Source of the DNA: Elusimicrobiota bacterium | Lineage (GTDB): Bacteria > Elusimicrobiota > Elusimicrobia > FEN-1173 | Assembly: GCA_016714745.1 (NCBI GenBank) | Contig: JADKCG010000001.1 | Coordinates: forward strand, 1 to 64,000 | Direction: 5' to 3' | DNA length: 64,000 nucleotides | Program-made: the position numbers and the translations under genes | Notes under the pieces: generated by a model | What the model was told of the DNA's origin: nothing | The model's database searches: none | The model's input: the letters and a program-made list of their open reading frames with translations, nothing else | In this document: positions 8,618 to 17,577 of the stretch, one piece after another | How positions within the stretch are numbered: position 1 is the first letter of the stretch | Layout of the letters: every line of letters starts with the position of its first letter

Positions 8618-9166
8618 ATGGCGATGACTCAACAACAACAAAAGCAGATCGCGATGGTCGCGTTGTCTGTGGGGATTTTTGGGTACCTTTATATTTCCCA
8701 ACTCTTGAAACCGAAACAAGCCGAGATTTTGGCCAAAGAAACCGAGTTGGTCACCGTCAATGCCCGTATTGACGCGTTGCGGGTGACTGCCAATCAACGG
8801 GACCAACTTTTAAAACGCGTCGAGGAATTAAAAGTTCAGGTGGCCGCGGTGGAGAAACGGCTTCCCCGGGATCGGAACCTGCAAGACATCATTCGTGTCG
8901 TGTCGGATTTGGCCGCCAAAAGCGGGATACGCTATTCCTCCTTTGCTCCCTCGATGGAACAAACCTCGCAACTGTTTGTGGAGATCCCCATCGGCATGAG
9001 CATCAGCGGTTCGGTATTTTCCATTGGGAAATTTTTGGCCGCGATCGGACAGCAAGAAAGAATTCTGAGCGCTCGGAACCTTTCGTTGACTTTTTCGGCA
9101 GACCCCAAAAAAAATCAGACGGTGACCGGCAGTTTTACGTTGGTCGCTTTCGTTTACAACGGATGA
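8618..9166 (+). CDS. pilO: type IV pilus assembly protein PilO
   Basis: A 182-residue PilN partner. It has a short Gln-rich N-terminus, a transmembrane helix at about residues 10-27, a long coiled coil (about 30-85, with VEELKVQVAAVEKRLP) and a periplasmic ferredoxin-like domain. Identification rests on this architecture, the KRLP motif that ends the coil, and its position between pilN and pilP rather than on catalytic residues. Confidence 0.9.
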   Translation: MAMTQQQQKQIAMVALSVGIFGYLYISQLLKPKQAEILAKETELVTVNARIDALRVTANQRDQLLKRVEELKVQVAAVEKRLPRDRNLQDIIRVVSDLAAKSGIRYSSFAPSMEQTSQLFVEIPIGMSISGSVFSIGKFLAAIGQQERILSARNLSLTFSADPKKNQTVTGSFTLVAFVYNG

Positions 9167-9178
9167 GGTTTTAATCAT

Positions 9179-9802
9179 ATGCTCTCTTTTCGGACGTTGT
9201 TGCTGTTAAGCGTTTTTGGGGCCGGGGCGTGGGTGTGCCACGCGGACGACGGGGTCCTTCCCGCCACGGCGTCGGCGGTCCTTGTCTCGACACCTCCGGC
9301 GGCGCCGGCTTATGTGTTCCGGGGTGACCGGTTTAGGGATCCCTTCCTGCCTCTCTTGGGGGCGCCCGGGGGAGGGTTCGATATTCCTCGTTCTTTGAGT
9401 GAACCGTTGTCCCCCTTTAATCCGGTGGGAGCGGATTTAAAAGGGATTTTGAAGACGACCACCGGTCGGTGGGCGCTGATCCGGACATCGGAGGGGGTCA
9501 CGTACCTGGTTCAAAATGGAAAAATTTTTGACCCGAAACGGAAGGCGGTGGAGGGGTACCAGGGAATTGTGAAAGAGAAAACAGTGGTCATCCTTGGCCC
9601 CAAAAACCAAGAAGTTGAGATTCGTCTCAAAAAAAGACGTGGACGCAATGAAGGTCTCCCCCTGATCGGCGGGGTGTACCATTTTTTTTCGGGCGAGGCC
9701 CGTTGTGCGAAGAGACTGATCCTTGGGAGAGAGGCGAGGGACAAGTCGTGTTTTCCTTCCCTGCTTGGGAGAAAATGGCGCGAAGGGGGCATTCGCCCTT
9801 GA
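9179..9802 (+). CDS. pilP: pilus assembly protein PilP with unusual C-terminal tail
   Basis: A PilP-like protein that connects the PilN/PilO inner-membrane complex to the PilQ secretin. A signal peptide ends near GAWVCHA. The segment FRGDRFRDPFLPL, then LKGIL, GRWALIRT, GVTYLVQNGKIFD and GYQGIVKEK match the family. The domain is finished by about residue 155 (VEIRLKKRR). The last 50 residues run through a repeat-like stretch with no resemblance to PilP, suggesting that the original stop was lost or bypassed. No Cys suitable for a lipobox is convincing. Confidence 0.85.
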   Translation: MLSFRTLLLLSVFGAGAWVCHADDGVLPATASAVLVSTPPAAPAYVFRGDRFRDPFLPLLGAPGGGFDIPRSLSEPLSPFNPVGADLKGILKTTTGRWALIRTSEGVTYLVQNGKIFDPKRKAVEGYQGIVKEKTVVILGPKNQEVEIRLKKRRGRNEGLPLIGGVYHFFSGEARCAKRLILGREARDKSCFPSLLGRKWREGGIRP

Positions 9803-9832
9803 GGCCGGGATGAGGGTTATCCGCAGTTACAG
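9765..9832. repeat. degraded GC-rich hairpin repeat at pilP 3' end
   Basis: TTCCCTGCTTGGGAGAA, then GCGAAGGGGGCATTCGCCC, then GGGATGAGGG form imperfect inverted repeats like those after pilA. The first part is translated as the tail of pilP. Confidence 0.4.
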
Positions 9833-9877
9833 AAATAAAGTGTAAGTTTTTTGGTCGAACGAGGAGGCGTGAATCCA

Positions 9878-11774
9878 ATGATGAAAACATTTGAAACCCG
9901 TTTTTGAGGGACCTGGCTGGCTCGTGGGCGGGGCGGGCTTTGCGGGTTATGCTTTTAGTGTCCGTGGCGTTTCCTCAATCGTCGGTGTTTGCCCTGGCGG
10001 TCTATGATGGCGTCCATGGGAAATCGGATTCGAGCGCTTTTGTGACGACCGCGGGACAGGCGAACTTAAAAAGCATCTCGTACGACAAGAGCGCCCTTCG
10101 CATTCATTTGGATCGGTCTGTTCCTTATCGGGTGTTCTCGTTAAACCGACCCCTCGGGTGGTGGTGGAACTGTCGCGAACGGTCCACGGCCCCAAACCCT
10201 ACGAGGCGGCGGTTAACGACGGGATTCTTGATCGGATCCGAAGCGCCCAGTTTAAGTCTTCCCCTGAAATGGTGACCCGCATCGTGTTGGACATTAAAAA
10301 GATGGTCCCCTATCAATCCGCGCGCGAGGGGGACGGCATCGTCCTTCAGTTCGACGGCCAAGGTCAGCCCTCCGACGTCTCTGTGGGGTCCTCGGACAGA
10401 GGGGAACTTCGCGGGGAAGACCAAGTGGACGTCAATGCCACCGCCATGGAACGGGCCGGCGCCCGTCAGGGGAAAGGCGTCAAGGATCTGTTGGCGTCGC
10501 TCCCGAAAAATGCCATCACGATTGATTTTGAGGACGCCGAAATTCGGGACGTTCTTCGCGTTTTGGCCGAAATGAGCGGGGTGAACATGATTTATGCCGC
10601 TGACCTTCGTGGGTTTGTAACGATCCACCTTGACCAAGTGCCTTTTAACGAAGTGTTCAATACCATTCTCGCGACTCAGGGTCTTGTGGCTCAACAGATG
10701 GGCAATAATATTTTGCGGATCATGACCCCGGAATCTCTGAGCACAGACCGGGCTCGATCGGTGGTCAACTACAAGACTTTTGTCTTGAATTACGGCAAAG
10801 CGTCCGAAATTCAGGCCCACTTGGGGGCGGTTCGGATTTCACCAAACGCGAAGGTCACTGTCGACGAACGGAACAACGCCTTGGTCGTGACGGACACGCC
10901 GGAAGGTTTGTCTGCCGCGGAACGGTTAATCGCGGAGCTGGACAGCAAACCGCCCCAGGTGTTGATCGAAACAAAAATTGTGCAGATCGATGTCAACAAA
11001 ACGCTTCAACTGGGCGTACAATGGGAATTCGCCAATACCGCCCAAAGCGGTTCAACCCGGCGGACGCTCGGATCGCGGCTTGAAACGGGGGGCACCGAAC
11101 CCATACCGGCAGGAGGGCCGGGGTGGCTGGGCGTGCGGAACAACGTCACGACCGGTCTTCCCGAAGAGTTTGTGACCCAAGCGGCCGTGTCAGGTGCGCG
11201 GGGGACAGGGGTGAGTCTTCCGGGACCTCAGGAGGCGGGGATTTCTTTTGGGTTTATTAATAATTCGGACATCTTAACCGCAACCCTGAACGCGCTCGAA
11301 AGGGACGGCCAAACCAAAACTCTCACGAATCCGAAAGTCATTACGACCAACAATCAATCGGCGCGGATCCAGATCGGTTCGAAGGTGCCCTACAAAACGA
11401 CCACCGTGTCGACCGGAATCGCCACCGAATCCATTACTTTCCTTGATGTGGGATTTATCATCGAAGTGACCCCCACGATCAATGTGGACAACCGCATCCG
11501 TTTAAAAGTGAAACCGGAGGTCAGTGAAATCGCCGACGCGCGCATTTCTCCTCCCACCATTGATACGACGGTGGCCGAAACGGAGGTCATGATCAAAGAC
11601 GGGGAGACTTTGGTCATCGGCGGGTTGGTCAGCGAAAAAATGGTCGAATCCGCTTCCAAAGTCCCCTTGTTGGGGGACCTCCCTGTCCTGGGCGTTTTCT
11701 TCCGAAGCACCTCGCACGATAAACGCCGCAAAGAAATCCTCGTCTTCGTTACGGCGCGGGTGGTTCCGGACTAA
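9878..11774 (+). CDS. pilQ: type IV pilus secretin PilQ (two frameshifts)
   Basis: The outer-membrane secretin through which the pilus passes; about 632 residues once two bases are restored. The ATG at 9878 has GAGGAGG ten bases upstream, but its frame hits TGA within 11 codons. Adding one T to the T5 run at 9901-9905 joins it to the signal peptide (VMLLVSVAFPQSSVFA) and the AMIN domain. Adding one C to the C4 run at 10150-10153 restores NRPPRVVVELS. The rest is intact: AMIN domain, a secretin N0/STN region (DFEDAEIRDVLRVLAEMSG), an NHN domain with TPEGLSAAERLIAELD, and the secretin core ending in VPLLGDLPVLGVFFR. Both breaks lie in homopolymers, so a working gene is likely. Confidence 0.92.
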
Positions 11775-11776
11775 GC

Positions 11777-12427
11777 GTGGCGGGCGAAAACGAGCCCATT
11801 GTTGAAGGCTTCCTCAAACAGGCCGACATCGCCCGTCAAAAGCAGGCCTGGGACGACGTTGTAAAGATTTTCCAAATCGCTCTCAAACAAATTCCTGATG
11901 ATCGCCGGTTGCGTCACGGCCTTGCGGCCGGCTATACCGCCAAAGCTGATCGTTTGTCGTTTCGTCCCTTTTACCAACACGCGATTGAAGAATATTGGCG
12001 GTTGGTGAATTCCGATCCTAAAGACGAAAAGGCCCACGAAGGATTGTTGACCGCCGCTGTTAAAGCCGACCAACTGGCCGATGTGATGGAAGAATATCGG
12101 GCTCGTCTTGCGCGCGGCTCCGAAGTCGACTGTTACCGATCGGCGTTTAAAAAAATCCAGGCCCTCTATTTATTGAGGGCGGAACCACAGAAGGAGACCC
12201 CTCCGACCGGCGGTTTCCTCCGCACGGCGTTTGGCCGTGTCGCCCCGCTGGTGGCGCTCGTTTGCTTGGTCGGATGGACCGTTGTCCGAATAAAAATCGG
12301 ACCCCACCCCGACGCGGCTTCCCCAAAAATGTTGGCGGCGGCCACCGCTCTGGTTCGGACAGGAATCTTTTCTTTCATGGTTTCTTTTTTCTATTATTTG
12401 GTCCGCTTTCTCCGTTCTAAAAATTAA
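11777..12427 (+). CDS. TPR-containing membrane protein of unknown function
   Basis: 216 residues, starting at GTG two bases after the pilQ stop, so probably in the pil operon. Residues about 1-130 are helical and TPR-like (WDDVVKIFQIALKQIPDDRR, then YWRLVNSDPKDEKAHEGLL). They are followed by two hydrophobic helices (VAPLVALVCLVGWTVV and FSFMVSFFYYLVRFL) that anchor the C-terminus in the inner membrane. I do not recognise a named family. Position suggests an accessory role in pilus or glycan assembly. Confidence 0.72.
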   Translation: MAGENEPIVEGFLKQADIARQKQAWDDVVKIFQIALKQIPDDRRLRHGLAAGYTAKADRLSFRPFYQHAIEEYWRLVNSDPKDEKAHEGLLTAAVKADQLADVMEEYRARLARGSEVDCYRSAFKKIQALYLLRAEPQKETPPTGGFLRTAFGRVAPLVALVCLVGWTVVRIKIGPHPDAASPKMLAAATALVRTGIFSFMVSFFYYLVRFLRSKN

Positions 12428-12429
12428 CC

Positions 12430-14244
12430 TTGGTCTCGAAAAAATACGAACGCCGAGTCGCGAGCGCGATCTCGTTAGCGGCGATGCTCCTATTGATCTT
12501 TGGACGCGGTGGGAAATGGGGTTTCGCCGACTCTCTTTCCAAGGCCGCGCTGTTTCTTGCTCTCTTTCTTGTTTTACGTCGACGTTCGTTTTGGCTCCTG
12601 CTTCGCCACCCGGCGTGTGTGGGAGGGATCGGCCTCCTCCTTTGGTACTCTTTGGCGGGAGTCCTCTCCCCCTCCCCCGTCACGGCTTGGGCGGCAGTCG
12701 CTGGTGTGTGGGCCCTTTTTGGGTTCGCGGCGGTGGGGTTATTGACTTGGGGAGAGTTTCAACGGCGGATTCTGGAATGGATGTTCGCCGGTGTGGTGTG
12801 TCTGCAAACCGGTCTTTTGATTTTTCAAAAAAGCCCTTTACTCCTCTTTCCAGGGAATCCCCAATACGCTTCGTTTTGGGCTTGCGCCGTTGTGTTTTTA
12901 GCCCTTTCGCGCGCTTTGTCGCGGGAGGATAACGGGGGTCCGTTTTATTGGAGGCGATGGATTTGGGCCAGTGTGGCCATGACGGCAACGGTGGGAGTCG
13001 TTCTTCTCCCTGTTCGTTCGGGCCTCTTGGCCTTGCTGGTGGGCCTTTTGGTATTTGGGTATGCCCGTTTTGGCCGTTGGGGGTTAGCCGGGGCCGGTTT
13101 GGCTCTGATCCTTGTTTTTTCTGTTCTGCCACAATCCCAAATAAATCAACGATTGAAGTTAGATGACCCCAGAGGGTTTAAGCGAACCGATCTTTGGCGC
13201 ACGTCTCTGTCTGGAATTGTTGAACGTCCCCTGCTCGGTTGGGGGCCCGGCCAGTTTGAAAATCTTTACTGGCGGCACGGGTATCCACAGCAAACGGAGC
13301 CTGTCCGTTTTGAAATGACCACCGAGCGTTCCCACAACGATTTCCTCCAAGTGTTCACAGAAGGGGGGATTCCTGGGGGACTGTTCGCTCTCATGGCTTT
13401 CGCCGGTCTGTTGGTTTCTTCGCCGAAAGGGAGTCGTGGGCCGGGCCTACTGGCCGCCGGGGTGGGCCTGGCGGCGTTCTCTCTGGTAAATTTTCCCATG
13501 ATCCTTCCGGCGTGTGGGGCACTGGTGGGGTGTTTGGCGGCTTTTGCCTTTCCCACACGAATGGCGCGGGCGCCTCTGATCTCGCTAAAACATCGCCGTT
13601 GGTGTGCCCCGCTGTTGGGCGCAGGGGTCGCCTTGTTGGGCGTGGGGGAGGTGGCTTTGGCCCTGAATGAAGGCGTGGGGGCCCATCGGTTGGTTTTTCT
13701 TGATTCCACCAACCCCCGCCGGGTCGAAGCCCTCCGAGAGAGAGCGGACCGACTGCTTCATTCGGGAATAAAAGGAGACGACCGGACAGCGGAAAAAGAG
13801 TTGAGGGCCCTCTTACGCTGGAACCCCCAGCGCGCTGAATTGTGGCGAGATTTAGGTCACCTTGAGTTTGACCATCGACCGCCGGCTCGGATCAACGAGG
13901 CGGTGGCGGGGTACCGCCAGGCGTTGTGGTTAAACCCCCACAAGGCTCCTTGGTGGGTGGAGATGGCACACATTTTGGTTCGGGGGGGGGATTCTGTGGC
14001 CGCCCGTCGGGCGCTCGCGCAAGCCATTCGAGCCGAGCCGCATTATTTCGATGCGTGGATGGGCTATGGAATTCTCTTGCGCCAAGAAGGCCGTTCGTTC
14101 GACGCCATCAAATGGTTGGAGACTCTTCGCCGTCAATCAGAGACGTGGCCAACGGCTTCCCCGGAAGATTCCGGGTATCGGCGGACCGTCCTTCGCCGGG
14201 ACTTGTCTGCGCTCGATCAAATTCTTAAGACGTGGACACGGTGA
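12430..14244 (+). CDS. O-antigen ligase/polymerase-family protein with C-terminal TPRs
   Basis: 604 residues, TTG start just after the previous gene. The first 400 residues contain about ten or more membrane helices. The Wzy_C signature is present in the last large loop: LLGWGPGQFENLYW and, further on, SHNDFLQVFTEGGIPGG. Residues after about 440 leave the membrane and form TPR-like helices (ELWRDLGHLEF, AVAGYRQALWLNPHKAPWW, ALAQAIRAEPHYFDAWMGYG). The family covers O-antigen ligase WaaL, Wzy polymerases and pilin O-oligosaccharyltransferases, which cannot be told apart by sequence alone. Its place directly behind the pilus operon makes pilin glycosylation a fair guess. Confidence 0.85.
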   Translation: MVSKKYERRVASAISLAAMLLLIFGRGGKWGFADSLSKAALFLALFLVLRRRSFWLLLRHPACVGGIGLLLWYSLAGVLSPSPVTAWAAVAGVWALFGFAAVGLLTWGEFQRRILEWMFAGVVCLQTGLLIFQKSPLLLFPGNPQYASFWACAVVFLALSRALSREDNGGPFYWRRWIWASVAMTATVGVVLLPVRSGLLALLVGLLVFGYARFGRWGLAGAGLALILVFSVLPQSQINQRLKLDDPRGFKRTDLWRTSLSGIVERPLLGWGPGQFENLYWRHGYPQQTEPVRFEMTTERSHNDFLQVFTEGGIPGGLFALMAFAGLLVSSPKGSRGPGLLAAGVGLAAFSLVNFPMILPACGALVGCLAAFAFPTRMARAPLISLKHRRWCAPLLGAGVALLGVGEVALALNEGVGAHRLVFLDSTNPRRVEALRERADRLLHSGIKGDDRTAEKELRALLRWNPQRAELWRDLGHLEFDHRPPARINEAVAGYRQALWLNPHKAPWWVEMAHILVRGGDSVAARRALAQAIRAEPHYFDAWMGYGILLRQEGRSFDAIKWLETLRRQSETWPTASPEDSGYRRTVLRRDLSALDQILKTWTR

Positions 14245-14975
14245 TCCATATCCTTCTCGCCGCCTACAACGAGGAACGAGCTCTCGGGGACGTCTTGAAC
14301 GGGATATCGAGCGTTCTGGGGGACGGGGCTTTCAACGTGTGGGTGGTGGACGATGGGTCTGGGGACGGGACGGGGGCTGTGGCGGAAGATTGGAAGAAAA
14401 AAAATCCGCTCGTCCTGATTCGACATGAAAAAAACCAGGGTTTGGGCGCCGCTCTCCACACGGGGTTCACCGCGCTCATCCCGGCGCTTTCTCCCGACGA
14501 CGTGGCAGTGACCTTGGACGCGGACAATACGCACCCACCGGCCCAAATCCCTTCTCTCATTAAGCCTATCCAAGAGGGGCAAGCGGATGTTGTGGTGGCG
14601 TCCCGTTTCGTGCCGGGGGCAAAAACCGTGGGAGTGCCGTTTTATCGCAGGGTTTTGAGCGATGTGGCGGGGCTCCTTTTCCGATATTTTCTTCCGATTC
14701 CGGGACTGCGGGACTACACTTGCGGGTTTCGGGCGTATCGCGGGTCGGTGCTGAAATCCGCTCAGGGGAAATGGGGGCGCCTCGCTACGGAAAATGGATT
14801 TGCCGCCGCCGCCGAGATTATTGTCAAAGTGGGTGCGCTTCGTCCTCGGGTCAGGGAAGTGCCTCTCGTTCTCCGCTACGATCGGAAACAGGGGCCCAGC
14901 CAGATGAGGGTCGGGCAGACGATCTTTCGCAACGTGGCTGTCATCCTGCGCCTCCGGCGCCTCCTCCGTTCATGA
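14232..14975 (+). CDS. family 2 glycosyltransferase, dolichol-phosphate-mannose-synthase-like
   Basis: 247 residues with a GT-A fold. The N-terminus HILLAAYNEERALGDVL and VVDDGSGDGT form the nucleotide-sugar pocket, and VTLDADNTHPP carries the DxD metal site. The YTCGFRAYR stretch is typical of polyprenyl-phosphate glycosyltransferases. No C-terminal membrane helices are visible, as in soluble DPM1-type enzymes. A GTG start overlaps the previous gene by 13 bp, and the stop overlaps the next ATG (ATGA). It probably charges undecaprenyl phosphate with a sugar; the sugar is unknown. Confidence 0.88.
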   Translation: MDTVIHILLAAYNEERALGDVLNGISSVLGDGAFNVWVVDDGSGDGTGAVAEDWKKKNPLVLIRHEKNQGLGAALHTGFTALIPALSPDDVAVTLDADNTHPPAQIPSLIKPIQEGQADVVVASRFVPGAKTVGVPFYRRVLSDVAGLLFRYFLPIPGLRDYTCGFRAYRGSVLKSAQGKWGRLATENGFAAAAEIIVKVGALRPRVREVPLVLRYDRKQGPSQMRVGQTIFRNVAVILRLRRLLRS

Positions 14976-15925
14976 AAACCGTTCGGTGGGGGGTCGCTCT
15001 TTTGGTGAGTGGGGCTGGAATCTGGTTTGCGTTACATGGGGTCATTTGGGGGGATGTGCGTTTGGCTTTGGAGCGTGTGCACCATTTTGAGCTTTTGTTG
15101 TTTATTCCCCTATCGGGAGGATTGGAATATTTGATCCGCACAGAACGCTGGCGATTGCTCCTGTCGGAATCGCGCGATCACCGAGGCCGCCTTTTCCCCA
15201 TTGTGGCCGGGGCATTTTTTATGAACACGGTGCTTCCCTTTCGCGCCGGAGAGGCGGCTCGAATTTTTTGGACGCACAGGGAGATGGGCCGCCCCCTGGC
15301 CGCAACCGTCGCGGCTCTTGCGGTGGACCGTTTCATGGATAGCCTGGCGTTGGTTCTTCTTTTTCTCACGGCTTTGGCTTTGCGCCCAGGAACCGCGATT
15401 TCCCGGGGCAGTGTTTTGGGATTATTCGCCCTGGGCATGGCGGGGGTGGTGTTCTTTGTGGTCCTTGCTCGATTTTCGGCCAAAATCAGCGCCTGGAGTG
15501 TGTGTCTCTCTCTCCCGGTTTTTTTTAGACGGGTTATTCTTTCTTTTGTCGAGGGGGCGGCGCCGCTCCGGTCGTTTCGGACCCTTGCGGTGACCCTCTT
15601 GCTTTCGGCGTCTCTCTGGTCACTGTTGGCCGCCGTTTTTCTGTGGGCAGGGCGAATTTTTGGACTGCCGTTGACTTGGGCAGAGGCGTGCCTCCTGTTG
15701 GCCGGCCTTGCTCTCGGGGTCGCGATTCCGTCCACTCCCGGGTATATCGGAACCTACGAAGCCGCGGGAGTGGCCACACTGTCCGTTCTTGGCTATGAAA
15801 AATCGGTGGCGTTTCCCTTCATTGCGTCCATTCACCTGATCCAAATTGTTGGAACGGTTTTGTGGGGCACCCCGAGCCTCCTGGTTTTAATGCGATCAAG
15901 AAAGAAGAAAGATCCCGAAGATTAG
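14972..15925 (+). CDS. lysylphosphatidylglycerol-synthase-type membrane protein (UPF0104)
   Basis: 317 residues, almost entirely hydrophobic with about eight membrane helices. The family marks are visible: RTERWRLLL in the second cytoplasmic segment, NTVLPFRAGEAARIFW, AVDRFMDSLALVLLF and the conserved IPSTPGYIGTYEAAG near the end. Members without the C-terminal synthase domain are flippase-like proteins often found in glycan and lipid clusters. The start ATG at 14972 overlaps the upstream stop as ATGA; a longer reading from 14720 would lie inside the glycosyltransferase and is rejected. Confidence 0.85.
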   Translation: MKTVRWGVALLVSGAGIWFALHGVIWGDVRLALERVHHFELLLFIPLSGGLEYLIRTERWRLLLSESRDHRGRLFPIVAGAFFMNTVLPFRAGEAARIFWTHREMGRPLAATVAALAVDRFMDSLALVLLFLTALALRPGTAISRGSVLGLFALGMAGVVFFVVLARFSAKISAWSVCLSLPVFFRRVILSFVEGAAPLRSFRTLAVTLLLSASLWSLLAAVFLWAGRIFGLPLTWAEACLLLAGLALGVAIPSTPGYIGTYEAAGVATLSVLGYEKSVAFPFIASIHLIQIVGTVLWGTPSLLVLMRSRKKKDPED

Positions 15926-15940
15926 TAGAATCTCTCATTC

Positions 15941-16825
15941 ATGGACGTCTCGTCTCTCTCAATTTTAGGTCCCTCCCTCCCCGCGGGGGATTCCTCTCTG
16001 GATCCGTTTAAGTGCGCGGGGTGTGGTCACACGCAATCTCGTCCGCTCTTCCGCGTGGGACCGGCGAAAGCTTACGGGGTCGTTGTTTGCCGCTCGTGCG
16101 GATTGGCTCACCTCCAACCCAAGCCGAAAGGTCGATGGGACGGATACCAATCGGCCGATACAGAGTCATACGCGGCGGCGGTCCAATCTCTTCGTTCGGG
16201 GTTCGATCATCATCACAGGCTTTTATTGAAAAAACTGAGTTCACTGGTCCCTCCGCCCGGACAGCTTTTGGAAATGGGATGCAGTGGGGGGGACTTTTTG
16301 GTGGCGGCGAAAGAGGCGGGCTATCAGGTGTGCGGCGTGGAACCTGCCAAGTTGGGCGATCACAGAACGGACCGGGAGAACATTCATATTCTAAATGAGA
16401 GCGTCGAACAGGTTTCTCTTCCCCTGGGGAAATTTGATTTGGCCGTGGCCATTCAGGTGATCGAGCATATGCACGACCCCAAAATCTTATGTGAAAAAAT
16501 GGCCCAGTCCCTTAAGACGGGGGGGGTGATCTACATCGAAACACCCAACTTTGGCGCCTTGGCCCGCCGTTGTCGTTCCCCGCGGTTTATGAATCTTAAT
16601 GTGGCGCCCGGCCATTGGCATCTCTTTGAAAGTCGAAGTCTCATGGGTTTGTTGCGAAGGGTGGGGATAGAGCCGGTCCTGTCTTGGACGTTTTTTAAGA
16701 GCCTCTCGGCTTACGGACGGGGACCGCTCCGCCCTGCGGCAGTGGCGATGTTGAACTCGTTATTGGGAGGTTGGGGTTTGGCCAATACGCTGGCTGTGAT
16801 CGGTCGAAAAGTTGAGAAAATATGA
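15941..16825 (+). CDS. class I SAM-dependent methyltransferase with N-terminal Cys cluster
   Basis: 294 residues. The N-terminus has a zinc-ribbon-like pair (CAGC and CRSCGLAHLQP). This precedes a Methyltransf_23-type Rossmann domain with motif I LLEMGCSGGDFLVAAKEAGY, then FDLAVAIQVIEHMHDP. Proteins of this build commonly methylate sugars or lipids in surface-glycan clusters, and the neighbours fit that; the substrate is unknown. TAGAAT lies nine bases before the ATG, a possible internal -10. The stop overlaps the next ATG by four bases. Confidence 0.85.
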   Translation: MDVSSLSILGPSLPAGDSSLDPFKCAGCGHTQSRPLFRVGPAKAYGVVVCRSCGLAHLQPKPKGRWDGYQSADTESYAAAVQSLRSGFDHHHRLLLKKLSSLVPPPGQLLEMGCSGGDFLVAAKEAGYQVCGVEPAKLGDHRTDRENIHILNESVEQVSLPLGKFDLAVAIQVIEHMHDPKILCEKMAQSLKTGGVIYIETPNFGALARRCRSPRFMNLNVAPGHWHLFESRSLMGLLRRVGIEPVLSWTFFKSLSAYGRGPLRPAAVAMLNSLLGGWGLANTLAVIGRKVEKI

Positions 16826-17577
16826 GTCAGAGGTCACGTCCCATCGTTGCCGTATTCCCGGCCTTCAACGCGGAGAAAACGTTGGAGAAAACGTTGCGCG
16901 ACATTCCCGCGGGTTCGGTGGATGAGATCGTCCTGGTCGATGATGCGTCGAACGACGGCACGGTGACGTTGGCGCAACGCCTTGGATTGACCGTGATCCG
17001 CCACGAAAAAAATCGCGGTTACGGGGCCAATCAAAAAACCTGCTACCGGGAAGCCCTGGCACGGGGCGCTGAGATCGTGGTGATGATTCACCCGGATTAT
17101 CAATACGACTCAAGCCTGACGCCTTTTTTGACTGGCCTCATTTCCCAAGGGGTTTGCGATGTCATGTTGGGATGCCGGATTCGAACGCGGCGTGAATCTC
17201 TGTCGGGAGGAATGCCGTATTACAAATACTTTTTCAATCGAATTTTGACGGCGATCGAAAATTTTACGCTCGGCCAAAATGTGGGGGAAACACACAGCGG
17301 TTTTCGCGCCTACAGCCGAAAAGTTTTGGAGACAATTCCTTGGGAAAAGAATTCGGACGATTTCGTTTTTGACCAACAGTTCATTGTTCAGGCCGTGCAT
17401 TTCGGGTTTCGCTTGGGGGATATCCCTGTTCCCACCCGATATGAAACAGTCTCTTCCTCGATTAATTTTCGGCGGAGCGTGGTGTACGGCGTGTCCACGC
17501 TCTGGACCCTGGTTCGGTGGATCTTGCACCGATGGAAAATGTTCCGATGCCCGCTCTTCGAACCCAAGGTTTCTTAG
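16822..17577 (+). CDS. family 2 glycosyltransferase
   Basis: 251 residues, GT-A fold: VAVFPAFNAEKTLEKTLRDI, IVLVDDASNDGT, an HEKNRGYGANQ segment and MIHPDYQYD in place of the DxD region. ETHSGFRAYSR matches the acceptor-side motif of polyprenyl-phosphate glycosyltransferases. It lacks membrane helices. It is the second DPM1-like enzyme of the cluster and is translationally coupled to the methyltransferase upstream. Sugar and acceptor cannot be inferred. Confidence 0.87.
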   Translation: MSQRSRPIVAVFPAFNAEKTLEKTLRDIPAGSVDEIVLVDDASNDGTVTLAQRLGLTVIRHEKNRGYGANQKTCYREALARGAEIVVMIHPDYQYDSSLTPFLTGLISQGVCDVMLGCRIRTRRESLSGGMPYYKYFFNRILTAIENFTLGQNVGETHSGFRAYSRKVLETIPWEKNSDDFVFDQQFIVQAVHFGFRLGDIPVPTRYETVSSSINFRRSVVYGVSTLWTLVRWILHRWKMFRCPLFEPKVS